Below are positions 54,567 to 64,000 of a stretch of 64,000 nucleotides of DNA, piece by piece. Positions within the stretch are counted from its first letter, which is position 1; each line of letters begins with the position of its first letter. The position numbers were made by a program, and so were the translations under genes. The stretch is from Culex pipiens pallens. Taxonomy: Eukaryota > Arthropoda > Insecta > Diptera > Culicidae. The DNA is taken from assembly GCF_016801865.2 (NCBI RefSeq), contig NC_068939.1, positions 144,939,190-145,003,189 of the forward strand, given 5' to 3'. The notes below the pieces were generated by a model, which was not told the DNA's origin, did no database searches, and worked only from the letters and a program-made list of their open reading frames with translations.

Positions 54567-54961
54567 ATGGCGTTTGGTAAACTTAAAGTTGTATATTTGA
54601 TTCTACTGTTTGCGGTATTGGTATCTTCATTTAGAAATTAACAGTTGTTATTATGCCCAACTTTGTATCATTCCAGAAAATTTCAACGGCTCAAAATGAC
54701 TATGGAGGAACTGAAATGCCAGCCGCAACAGTTTTGCCGAATGGCGGAGTTGACCACGACGTGATCACCGAACCACCGATAGTGGTCACTCCTACAAAGG
54801 CTCGTCCATGTAATCGAGTACCGAAAATGATAATGAATTGCAATCTATTGGGTCCCAAGAAAAAGACATCAGGTTGGCGTAACGTTCAACCGATGCGAAG
54901 TTCATCGGCCGGCTATGGGATGCCCTGGAGCACTTTTTACGGCTACAATCGTAGCAAATAA
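54567..54961 (+). CDS. Putative small secreted protein, two exons
   Basis: Exon 1 starts at ATG 54567 (MAFGKLKVVYLILLFA), a textbook signal-peptide core. Two phase-0 donors are available, GTATTG at 54615 and GTATCT at 54621. The acceptor ATCATTCCAG ends at 54676 and is also phase 0, giving an intron of 62 or 56 nt, typical for insects. Exon 2 (54677-54961) encodes KISTAQNDYGGTEMPAATVL onward, with a basic middle (KARPCNRVPKMIMNCNLLGP) and a Gly/Tyr/Ser end (GYGMPWSTFYGYNRSK). Total 110 or 112 aa. Signal cleavage could fall after ISTA. AATAAA lies at 55054-55059. The mature part has two cysteines. No family is recognised. It could be a venom-unrelated salivary, reproductive or peptide-precursor gene; function is unknown. 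Confidence 0.5.
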
Positions 54962-55084
54962 GTTGTCCAAAAGTGTCCTACTGCAAGACACATTGCATCT
55001 GGTGGTAGTATTTGTTTTTTTGGCTCTGGAAAAACCAGAAATATTGTGGACAGAATAAAATAGAGTCGGTTTTTTTTTAATTTA

Positions 55085-58000
55085 AATTTTTGTATTTTTT
55101 AATCCGGCTGAAACTTTTTTGGTGCCTTCGGTATGCCCAAAAAAGCCATTTTGCATCATTAGTTTGTCCATATAATTTTCCATTCAAATTTGGCAGCTGT
55201 CCATACTAAAATGATGCATGAAAATTCAAAATTCTGTATCTCTTGAAGAAAATTTTTGATCGATTTGGTGTCTTCGGCAAAGTTGTAGGTATGGATAAGG
55301 ACTACACTGAAAAAAAAATGATACACGGTTAAAAACAATTTGTGATTTCTAATTTAACTTTTTGTCACTAAAACTTGATTTGCAAAAGACACCATTTTTA
55401 TTTTTTTTTGTTTTTGATATGTTTTAGGGGACATTAAATGCCAACTATTCAGAAATTTCCAGGATATGCAAAAAATCTTTGACCGAGTTATGAATTTTTG
55501 AATCAATACTGTTTTTTTTTTCAAAAAATCGAGCAATATTGCAAACATTTTTAATTTCATTTTTAAATGTAAAATCAAATTTGCAATCAAAAAGTACTTT
55601 AGTGAAATTTTGATAAAGTTAACCGTTTTCAAGTTAAAGTCATTCATAGGTAACTTTTTTGAAAATAGTAGCAGGTTTTATTTTTTTAAATTAGTGTCTT
55701 TTGCATGTTTGCCCACCATTGAAACAAATATTTGTGAAAAGCTGAGAAAATTCCTTCTGCAAAGGTTTCAAAAACAAAAAAAAAATATTTTCTAAGTCTC
55801 ACCCAAACGATTTACGATGTTAAAATATGAAACATTCGTGAAATTTTCCGATCTTTTCGAAAACAATATTTTCAAAAATTTTAAATCTAGACTATAATTT
55901 CAAAGGGGCGTAATATTGAATGTTTAACCCTTTTGAAATGTTAGTCTTGATTTGAAATGAAAATATTGTTTTCGAAAAGATCGGAAAATTTCAAGAATGT
56001 TTCATATTTTAACATCGTAAATCGGACCATTAGTTGCTGAGATATCGAAGTAAGAAAATGGTAGGTTGTTTGGTTAAGACTAAGAATGTTTTTTTAAACC
56101 TTTGCATGGCAATATCTCAGCAACTAAGGGTCGTATGAACAAAGTTCTAAAAAGCAAAATATAGAGAATTTTTCAAAAATATTTTTTTCAAAGGTGGGCA
56201 AACATGTGCATTAATCAAAAAAAATGAAAAACTGCTTATATTTTCAAAAAAGTTACCTAAAAATGGCTATAACTTGAAAACGGTGCACTTTATCAAAATT
56301 TCTCTAAAGTAGTTTTTGATTGCAAATTTGATTTTACATCGAAAAATGAAGTTGACCAGTATTTCGTTTTTTTTTTAAATCAGTATTGATTCAAAAATTC
56401 GAAAAGGGGCATCCCTGCTGCTTGCCTACGGTTCATCGGTTCAGAGCCAGCGTATTTTTCGAGCGTTTTGTGTGTGAAATCAATCGCGAAAAGTATTCGT
56501 TCGGGTGTCAAAAGGAAAATAAGTGGTTCTGCTAACGAAATTCTATGGAGTTAAATGAATTATTTGGGAGTTTGAGTGAAAATTTGTTTAAAAATAGTTT
56601 GTGCTAGGCGCTTCTTGTTCTTTCTTCAGTTTGTATTATTCTTTTCAATGGGAGCGGATGTCATTTTTGTTGTGCTGCATGGGCCTCGCAGAAAAGTCAG
56701 ACGGTATCAAATTTGAAACGTCAAAGTTCGTAGAGGCGAAGAAAATAAATCCAATTGGAATCCAAAGAAGAGAAAATAAATATTATTGTTGTCGAAGTTC
56801 CTGGGACTGGAAATTTTAGGTTTCATTGCTGAGAAGGAGTAAGGTTTTTGTGTGGGTTTGTGTTCACCAATCGTGAGGTTGTCGTAGGCATCGGTGCGGA
56901 AGAAAGCAGGATTTAAAATTTACAATATAAATTTTGTAAGCATATGCCGCTCAATGCTCAATGTGATCTTGTGAAAATCGTAGTTTGTTGATTTGGACAA
57001 GCCATGTTGCGATGCCGGTGAGAAAAAACTTGAGTGAAATGGCTCCCCAGGACGTACTCGATTCGAGGTGGCCGCAACTTTTGTGATTCCTGACCGAGGA
57101 GAACGCTCTCAAGAGGGATCCAAGATGAAGCTGTTGTAGGCGGAACTGGACACATTCTCACCACAGTGCAGGGATGTTGCCGTCGTGTTCAGGTGGCTCA
57201 TCTGAATGCATCGGACCAGCGTGAGAGGTTTGGAAGTGTATCATCAATTTCAGGTAGGATCGTTTATTTTTCAAAGCCGGTGTGAGAGCAACTTGCACTT
57301 GGGTTTTAATAAAGGTGAGTCTTCATTTATTCATTTATTTTTATGCCGTTAGATACTAACTACAAAAAGCAGCATGTTGTGCCTTACTTTTTCCCATAGC
57401 ATTGAAATGGATTGTACAGTCCATGTAAAATGATACAGAATTTTAGTTTCATTCTATTAGTTTAGCGCATTTAAAATTTTGAATTAAAAATGGATTAAAA
57501 ATAAGGTCACTAACACTATCATACCATGTAAATTCCAAATTGTGCTAATTTTAATATTTCTCCAACAGTGAGCGAGTTGTGGCGCTATAAGCACGGCAAA
57601 TAGTGTCCAGGGCATTTGTGGAAATACGATGTCCCATCCTCGATGGTCCCGGAGCACCAAAACTTCTTAGCATGGTGGCTCCCAACGATTTTTGCCTAAA
57701 TAAACAGGAACGTGAGCGGGGGATCCCCACGTTTCTTCCTCCCCTGTAGATTCAGAACTGTATTGCTGTTTGAACATTCGTGTTCAAACTCAATCCAATT
57801 CAACGAATCATCTTTGCGGTTAACTTTACGCAGTTGGCCTGGCCGCTTTAACGTTTGTGATGTTTCAATGCAATTTAATGCAATGGGGCACTGTAAATGT
57901 TAATAATGACAAGAAGATGCTAGGCGTTAATCAACCTAAGGCATTCTCCAGGATGCCCTCGAAAGACTGGCTGCGATAGGGTTAGATTAGATTAGATTAG

Positions 58001-58395
58001 ATTAGAAATCAGTATTGATTCAAAAATTCATAACTCGGTCAAAGATTTTTTGCATAACCTGGAAATTTCTGAAAAGTTGGCATTTTATGTCTCCTAAAAC
58101 ATATCAAAAACTAAAAAAATAGTGTTTTTTTGCAAATCAAGTTTTAGTGACAACAAGTTAAATTAAAAATCAGTGTAGTCCATATCCATACCTACAACTT
58201 TGCCGAAGAAACCAAATCGATCAAAAAATTCCTTCAAGAGATACAGATTTTTGAAATTACATACATCATTTTTGTATGGACAGCTGCCGAATTTGTATGG
58301 CAAATTATATGGACAAACTAATGATGCAAAATGGCTTCTTTGGGCATACCGAAGGCACCAAAAAAGTTTCATCCGGATTAAAAAAATTAAAAAAT
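55085..58395. mobile_element. Large foldback element, interrupted by a retro-insertion
   Basis: The left arm (about 55085-55900) and right arm (about 55950-56400 then 58006-58390) are inverted copies, with the axis near 55915. Examples: GGTGCCTTCGGTATGCCCAA on the left and TTGGGCATACCGAAGGCACC-like on the right; TTTACGATGTTAAAATATGA around the axis. With the insertion at 56401-58005 removed, the arms are about 830 bp. Related half-copies lie at 33770-35000. Non-coding. Confidence 0.75.
56401..58005 (+). mobile_element. Non-LTR-type insertion with TTAGA tail and 24-bp duplication
   Basis: The 24 bp before it (56377-56400, beginning AAATCAGTATTGATTC) is repeated exactly after it (58006-58029). 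The element is 1605 bp and ends in TTAGA repeats (57981-58005). A long exact duplication and a simple-repeat tail indicate target-primed retrotransposition. No ORF longer than 72 codons is present, so it is truncated, internally deleted or a non-autonomous element. Near 57568 there is a short open tail SELWRYKHGK, but I do not claim it as a protein. Confidence 0.75.
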
Positions 58396-59608
58396 CTGTA
58401 ACCGTAGGGACTTCACTCGTGAAGTTCTACGAGATCGTCTGTAGTAGTGTTCGTTAATAAAAACCTTAGCTTGGGAGGTGTTGGGTATCCGGTGGTTTTC
58501 TTCAACGAGGACCCAGCACAGCGCCAATACCAGCGACGTCCCAGTGTGCAGCCAGCGCTACCAACGAGCTGCCGCAACCCACCACCAGAGGACTCAGACA
58601 ACAGTGGGTGGGGTAGCGAAGGAGTCGTGACAGGGTGAATGGGGGTCAGGGGTGAAGGCATGACGGAAGAGGTGGAGACGAAGGGTAGCAAGGACCGCCA
58701 TCGTCGAGCTGATCCACGAACTCGGTCTATTTCCCGGACGACACCATCGCGAGCAGTTGGAACGCTCTTTCTACTGCTGTGCCCGAAAGTGAAATTTACT
58801 TTTAAAGTGCCACAAAAGTGCTAGTTGTGCCACCCCAGAGCTTCAGGAGAAGCCGAATTGTTCCCGTGTGGAATTGGAGGACACCAGGTACGCCAATAGC
58901 CTTCCCCGAGTACTCAAACGACCCCCCTACCAAACCCCAAAACCCAACCGTCACGATATCCCTAACCTCAACGTTCCCAACCAGGACCCCTTGTGCTTTG
59001 GCATAGCCATTACGGCCAAGTGCACCATCCGGAGACTCGCGCTACATCCGAGTCGCCGCAGAAGCCGAACAGCTCGTACCTGTGCCGTAGTCCGGGAGTC
59101 CGGATACCCTCGACGGTAATCCGAAGGCCACTGCCGTAACCATCGGTGGCGGAGGACAGGACGAGCCGCTTAACGGGTCCATCGACGATCGCGCCGGAGC
59201 GCCAGTACCACCCCGTGCGAGGACGAACGGCCTAGCCGTACGTCGAGAGAGAGAGAGTTGGTAGCAGAAGTGAGAACAGAGGTTGAAGCGGAAGGAGAGG
59301 AGAGCAGGAAGCGGAAGGTGAAGTACCGACGTCGCTGGAGTGCTGCGGTCGAAGACGGGGCCCCGAAAAGAGGAGAAGAAGAAGAAGTGAAAGGTCAGGT
59401 CAGTGTAGGATTAAGTAAGTGGGAGGAATAAAGCACTGTAGAAGAAGGAGAAATAAAGTGTGTTTCTGACCCGCACACACTGGAGTTTCCATTGGTATCC
59501 CAGCATTCCCCAAGCTACCCGCGACTTGATCTAGAGGCGTGCCGACCTTGAGGCACTTGTCAGAAGGTCTCAACGACATTTATGAGTCGGAGCAACCCGT
59601 AAGTTACA
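58396..59608. mobile_element. Solo LTR, 1.2 kb
   Basis: It begins TGTAACCGTAGGGACTTCAC and ends ACCCGTAAGTTACA, with inverted TGTAAC/GTTACA tips and a 4-bp duplication AATC on both sides (58392-58395 and 59609-59612). It is GC-rich unlike its surroundings, with AATAAA-type signals near 59427 and 59452. No internal retroviral genes lie next to it. It sits in the outer end of the large foldback. The superfamily is not determined. Confidence 0.6.
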
Positions 59609-59612
59609 AATC

Positions 59613-59964
59613 TTAAAATCGATTGACCGAAATGTGAGAGAGGAATTCTACTACGACAATATATAATAACTGCGATGTTTGATTGTTTTATTTTTCCTAA
59701 TCTGAAACATAAATGAGTAGTTTTTGTGCGAAAAACTACATTAATGTAAAAGGTATTTCAAAGAGTGCATTTTTTAACCTAAATTCTTTTAATGAATTTC
59801 TACAATTTTGCCGAAGACACCAAATCCAAATCGATAACGATTTTGAATATTTCGATAATATGTTTGTATAAACAGCTGCCTCTTTTGTAATAGTCGGCCA
59901 AGGGCTGCGAGATTCCAATTATGGACTGTGAAATAAATAATGTTCCCAGTTCTGCTTGAAACTA
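59613..59964. other. AT-rich spacer
   Basis: Nothing identifiable. Confidence 0.4.
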
Positions 59965-60170
59965 CACAGAAAAAAATAATGTAAATTTGGAAGGTTAAAT
60001 ATTATTATCTCTTTAATGTTGTAATTTTACCTCATTGTAGACTGAAAAAGTGGCATTACACCAGAAAAGTGGTAAAATTACACATTTCCAGAGGTAAAAT
60101 AACAAATTTTTCTGACATAAAAGATGTACCCCTTCCCAGATGTAATATTACCATGATTTATTTTGCTTTG
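59965..60170. mobile_element. TIR element (CACAGAAAAAAA), copy 2
   Basis: Inverted relative to 43535-43752. It starts CACAGAAAAAAATAATGTAA, and the right end is partly decayed (TTATTTTGCTTTG) before TA. Confidence 0.7.
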
Positions 60171-62038
60171 TATGTTTTAATGCCTTTGGATACTAGGGAT
60201 GCCCAGGTGCAGGACATCATGGAAGGAGCAGAACTCCAAATTTACACAATTTTTTACTGTGTATTAAAAAACATTGTAAAGTAGAACTTATATTTTTTTA
60301 TAATCACCAATTGGGTCAAATTGGGTACTAAAATTAAGCTTATCAAGCTTAGATTTTATGCGGTATTGTGTGTGAATTTTTTGAGTATTTGATTTGCTTT
60401 AAAACTTTTTCTTTGTTTAATTTTATATTGGTGCATTTATTCTTGATTTTTTAAATGTTTTATTTTTGATTGACACGTGAACAACTAAGTTGGTCATGTA
60501 ATTTCAAATTCAAATTCAATTGGTGTTTATTAGAATTTAACAGTTCTGCTCCAGGATGTTACATTTTCAATTCAGAGATTTGGAGAACCTTTAAACTGAG
60601 ATCAATTCATAAGCCTTTACAGGGAGGGTACATGTTTCTAAGTTTAGATTTAGCTAGCTGCGTGCTCTTTTAGGGAAAATAAATTTTGAGAAAAAACCCT
60701 AGATCTAATCATGTAATTTTTTTCAATTTACATCGTCATTTATGGTAATATCTAATGAAGGAGCTACTTTTCGTTTCCAAATTTGGCAAAAACTTTTTAA
60801 AGGATTCTATGTATCCTGAATTGATTTTCCTTTTAGCTGCAATAAGGATGTTTTTGAAACCGTTAAACCATTTTACATCTCAACATTTCAATACAACACA
60901 ACACATCGCGTGGCAGGTTTCTTATTTACAAATAAGTCTCCCTTCTGGTCAACAAAAACACTTCAACCCCCAGCAGAGAATGAGCTGCCGTTATCAAAAA
61001 ACATCGCGATCCGGGTTGATAATAAATACCCTGTATTGATTATGGTTAAATGCAGCCTGATGATTAATCTAAACAAACAGATGTGCAAAACGTGCTGAAG
61101 AGTACTTCTTGTTGTTAGCTGTTTGTGTTTATAGATTTGCAACAACAGAGGTGGTGGAAAATAACAGGATTCAGTTGCAATTTATTTTGAAGAGCATAAT
61201 TAAAGTGTGATTCTGGGAAAACCATTCCATACAGATAGATTGCAAAACTTCAAAAGTAATAACTCTTCAAAATCTGCAAACAGCAGCAAGTGTTCTTGAT
61301 GATTCCTATATATTGTATCACATCGAGCACAAAACAAACCAATTATTTTCACTCGACTGATCGTGGCAGGATTCTCTCGAGATCCAGGGAAAGCGCATTA
61401 AGTTTTTCTCGTCTGCAAATCGTCTCGGAAAAACTCGGACCAAAAGTGCACTTCCAGTTTCTTGTTCGGTTTGAAACAAAATCCCTCTCATCATCCATCT
61501 TATTCAGCTGCATTCATCGTTGTTGTTTGTTGCACTTTATAGAGCAGAATATGCCATCCTCAACTTCGCAGCGCAAGTCTTAAGCCCTTCTCAACACTCT
61601 TGAACCGCTGCTGCTGGCCACTCAAAACTGTTGGCGCGAAATAAGATAGTTGGGCGGCTTGTTTTAGGGACAAGGGGGTAGTGGAAATTGGAAAATCAAT
61701 TCGAGATGGCTGGTAGGGTAAAAAAAAAGAAGGAGCGGGTGCCAAACTTTGAAGACCACTCGAGCACTTTTGCTTCTCCGATTCCTGGCCCAGATCGATT
61801 GGAGAAAGAAATTTAAAACCACACTGGAGCATCATTTTCTGTAAAGATTCGAAGCTGGGGTTGGTGCCAAATTTTCGTCTCTCATAAATGGGCATCAGGG
61901 TTTACTTTTTTGAAATGTTGGTTTGGTTTATAACGCATTGAGATTTTCTTTTCTTCAAAGTAAGGCCGTCGCAAATATATATTTTTTGAAGTTTATGTCG
62001 CCTTCTTTTCAGAATCGGACTGAAAATCCAGGTTTTTA
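60171..62038. other. Spacer with a LINE 3' end
   Basis: A short segment (about 60310-60370) begins like family A (TTGGGTACTAAAATTAAGCTT). At about 60500-60620, minus-strand sequence ending in repeated GAATTTGAATTTGAAAT looks like the 3' tail of a LINE copy. 60700-62038 holds ORFs under 112 codons with no motifs; nothing is called. Confidence 0.35.
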
Positions 62039-62056
62039 AAACTTCAAAATTTCAAT

Positions 62057-63363
62057 TCAATTTCAATTCGGTTTTATTGGTGAATAATCAAGATACAATA
62101 AGTTCTTTTGAGGTTCATTACAGAGTTTTGGAGTTCCTTTCAGCTGTGTGTTGCATCATAATCCATTTTGGAACAATTATTTCTATAACTATGGCACTAA
62201 CAAGAGCAAGAAAAATTTAAAAAAAAAACTTGCTAAAATTGCAAAGGAAAGGGGAAAGAAAGAGAAAAAGCTTATAACTAAATCACAGTATTTTATCCTT
62301 TATAGATGTGCTTGATCATCAGCTCCCCAAGGGCCAGGAATTGCTCTGCCTTGTTACGGCAGGTCCGAAACCGCGTCATCATCTCCCCTGCGAGAGCAAA
62401 GAACTCTGGCAGGGTAAAGAGATCTTCCCCGGTAACTTCTTGCTGGGCCGCATTGCCGCTACCGGCAGCGACCACGCTGGCGAACGATCGCCCCCATCCA
62501 GGAGGGAACGCTGAGTTGTCCGCTGGAACCGTACGATGACCAGCTGCCGGCACGGTTAAGCTCGTACTTCGCTGAGGAGGGTGGGATGCTGCTGTTTTCT
62601 TCTTCCTCTTTTCCTGCTCCTCGATGTAGTTTTTCCGTGCGCTGCATCCACGGTAGTTGCTGGTATGGTTACCTCCACAGTTGGCGCACTTGATGCGCGC
62701 CTTGGTTTGCTCTGCCTCGTCCCCCAAGTCCGCCTTTCGTGGCAGTGCGCACACCTCCGAGAGGTGTGATTCACCGCACTTCACACAGCGGGGCGGGAGG
62801 TTGCAATTCCGCGAGCCGTGGCCGAATTTCTGGCAACGGTGGCATTGTGCTGCGTCAGACGGGTCTTTGAGTAGAACCGCCAGTTTACCCAAAACCCGTC
62901 CAACGCCTTAGTTCGCCGCAGGTCTTGAATCTTGACGGTGCCGCGGTCGAAGTACAACAGGTACAGTGTGTGTGTACCTGTGACTGTTGTCTTCCGCGAG
63001 AGGACTTTTATGTCACGCGGCGTTATTCCAGCACCAGAGAGGTCCTTCTTGAGGTCGGAGATCGGGCGGTCTTGGTACCCCTTCAAGACGACCTTAACAG
63101 CTGTCTTCTGCACGGGGTCGAATGTGTAGAACTTAAAGTTTTTACTCTTTAATTTCTCCACAACCAGGTCGAAGTTCTTTTCGTCGAATGTGTAAACTTG
63201 CACCGACGACTTACCAATTTTCAGACAATATCCGAGGCCTTCCAGCAACTCGTCAATATCGTCCGCCAACGTGTCCAAAACAAAAATTGGAGGTGGTCTA
63301 CGTTCCTTTGGAGAATTGTTCGTTTTTGGCGTCGGCACTTTTTTCCGTGCACGACGGAGGTCC
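62057..63363 (-). mobile_element. ORF1-only LINE copy with 18-bp target duplication
   Basis: An 18-bp duplication, AAACTTCAAAATTTCAAT, flanks it exactly (62039-62056 and 63364-63381). On the minus strand it begins inside ORF1 (5' truncated), runs through the ORF1 stop at 62293, then has about 235 bp of 3' sequence with AATAAA and a GAATTGAAATTGA tail. There is no ORF2, so the parental transcript lacked it or lost it. Confidence 0.75.
62293..63363 (-). pseudogene. LINE ORF1 (Gag-like), 5' truncated and frameshifted
   Basis: The upstream frame (63363-62781) encodes PPPIFVLDTLADDIDELLEG, then a PRE_C2HC-like region (KTAVKVVLKGYQDRPISDLK, GITPRDIKVLSRKT). Near 62860-62890 the frame shifts. The downstream frame (62892-62293) carries three cysteine knuckles: CHRCQKFGHGSRNC, CVKCGESHLSEVC and CANCGGNHTSNYRGC, then a Lys-rich and Ser/Ala-rich tail ending LALGELMIKHIYKG. 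One frameshift breaks the ORF and the start codon is lost by truncation. It is related to the remnant at 38345-38870 and, more distantly, to the intact ORF1 at 8431. Confidence 0.8.
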
Positions 63364-63381
63364 AAACTTCAAAATTTCAAT

Positions 63382-64000
63382 GGAAACAAGATTAGGAATA
63401 GGAGTTCTCTGGACAAAATACTTATACCCGTATTTTTTGTTTGGAAATTAGGGCGTACCAAAAACTTGCGTTTTTTTAACGATTTTCGCAAAAACACATA
63501 AAAAAAAGCTCGCCGCGTTTCAAAATAAAGGTTATTAGTAGGGCTCTTAATCAAATACTAAGACATTTAAAAATCGTAGCTCAATCCAAAAATCTAGAGT
63601 TTTATTAGAAAGGGTCCTATAAACATAAGGAATTGCATAGCTTATAGAACCACTGAAAAAAAATCTCTAGTTATAGATAAAACTCTGATATCGTGATGTA
63701 AACTGAACTTAAAGTACAGTCATCCCTCATATTCGGAACAGTTAACAGATCGGCCAATGTTCAAAACATCATAGCAAATCGATAATTGAACTTAATGATT
63801 CGCTTTTACCTTCATTTGAAAGCTTTTCTTGCGATCTTTCTAATGCTACATCAAACAACTGCAAATTTTAACTATTATATCAAGTTTTTGAAGAAAAACT
63901 TTTACCCTCGAAATCCACAAATTCGGAACACTTTTTTCTTATGGATGTAAACAAACTTTGGTTCTCTCCAGGAGTACATATTTAAAAAAAAAAATAATGA
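63382..64000. other. AT-rich spacer to window end
   Basis: No gene is seen. GGAACAGTTAACAG-like and CGATAATTGAACTTAATG text near 63730-63790 resembles 53440-53530 in reverse, so a dispersed repeat may begin here and run off the window. Confidence 0.35.

Overview
The window reads as nuclear DNA of a mosquito, most likely a culicine and probably Culex. Reasons: spliced insect genes with short and long introns; an RpS6 with the very long Lys/Ala-rich tail known from mosquitoes; an intact Jockey-clade retrotransposon; and a dense, multiply nested population of short TIR and foldback elements. The species itself is an inference. About 5 kb is convincing host coding sequence. Most of the rest is transposable-element (TE) debris and AT-rich spacer.

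Host genes. RpL36 is on the minus strand at 3.7-4.4 kb (two coding exons plus a TOP-like 5' leader exon). RpS6 is on the plus strand at 14.7-16.2 kb (three exons, 352 aa). Scamp is on the plus strand at 22.4-36.8 kb (five coding exons, 355 aa, two introns of 6-7 kb filled with TEs). Bystin (bys) is on the minus strand at 47.8-49.4 kb (three exons, 495 aa). A two-exon gene for a small secreted protein is predicted on the plus strand at 54.57-54.96 kb. RpL36, RpS6 and bys all serve ribosome production. Scamp is a four-helix vesicle-trafficking protein.

Mobile DNA, left to right. 0-3.4 kb: a degenerate 8-mer array, a tRNA-derived SINE and an old repeat copy. 4.8-7.5 kb: short TA-flanked TIR elements, more SINE copies, and a 1.25-kb TIR element that carries a two-exon gene-like cassette. 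7.9-14.4 kb: perfect AAGAATTT arrays holding a full-length Jockey-clade LINE with two intact ORFs, then a nest of small TIR elements. 17-21.5 kb: foldbacks, including three generations of one family nested in itself and a Transib-like element whose ends match the V(D)J heptamer. Scamp intron 1 and the 3' side of Scamp each hold one copy of the same hAT-type element, in opposite orientation, each with a perfect 8-bp target duplication. 43.3-46.4 kb: a 3-kb TIR element containing three other elements. 49.6-52.8 kb: several TIR elements. 55-59.6 kb: a large foldback invaded by a LINE-like insertion and a solo LTR. 62-63.4 kb: an ORF1-only LINE copy with an 18-bp target duplication.

All calls come from reading the sequence. 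Exon joins were checked for splice sites and reading phase. Family names for TEs rest on termini, target-site duplications (TSDs) and visible motifs, without database comparison.
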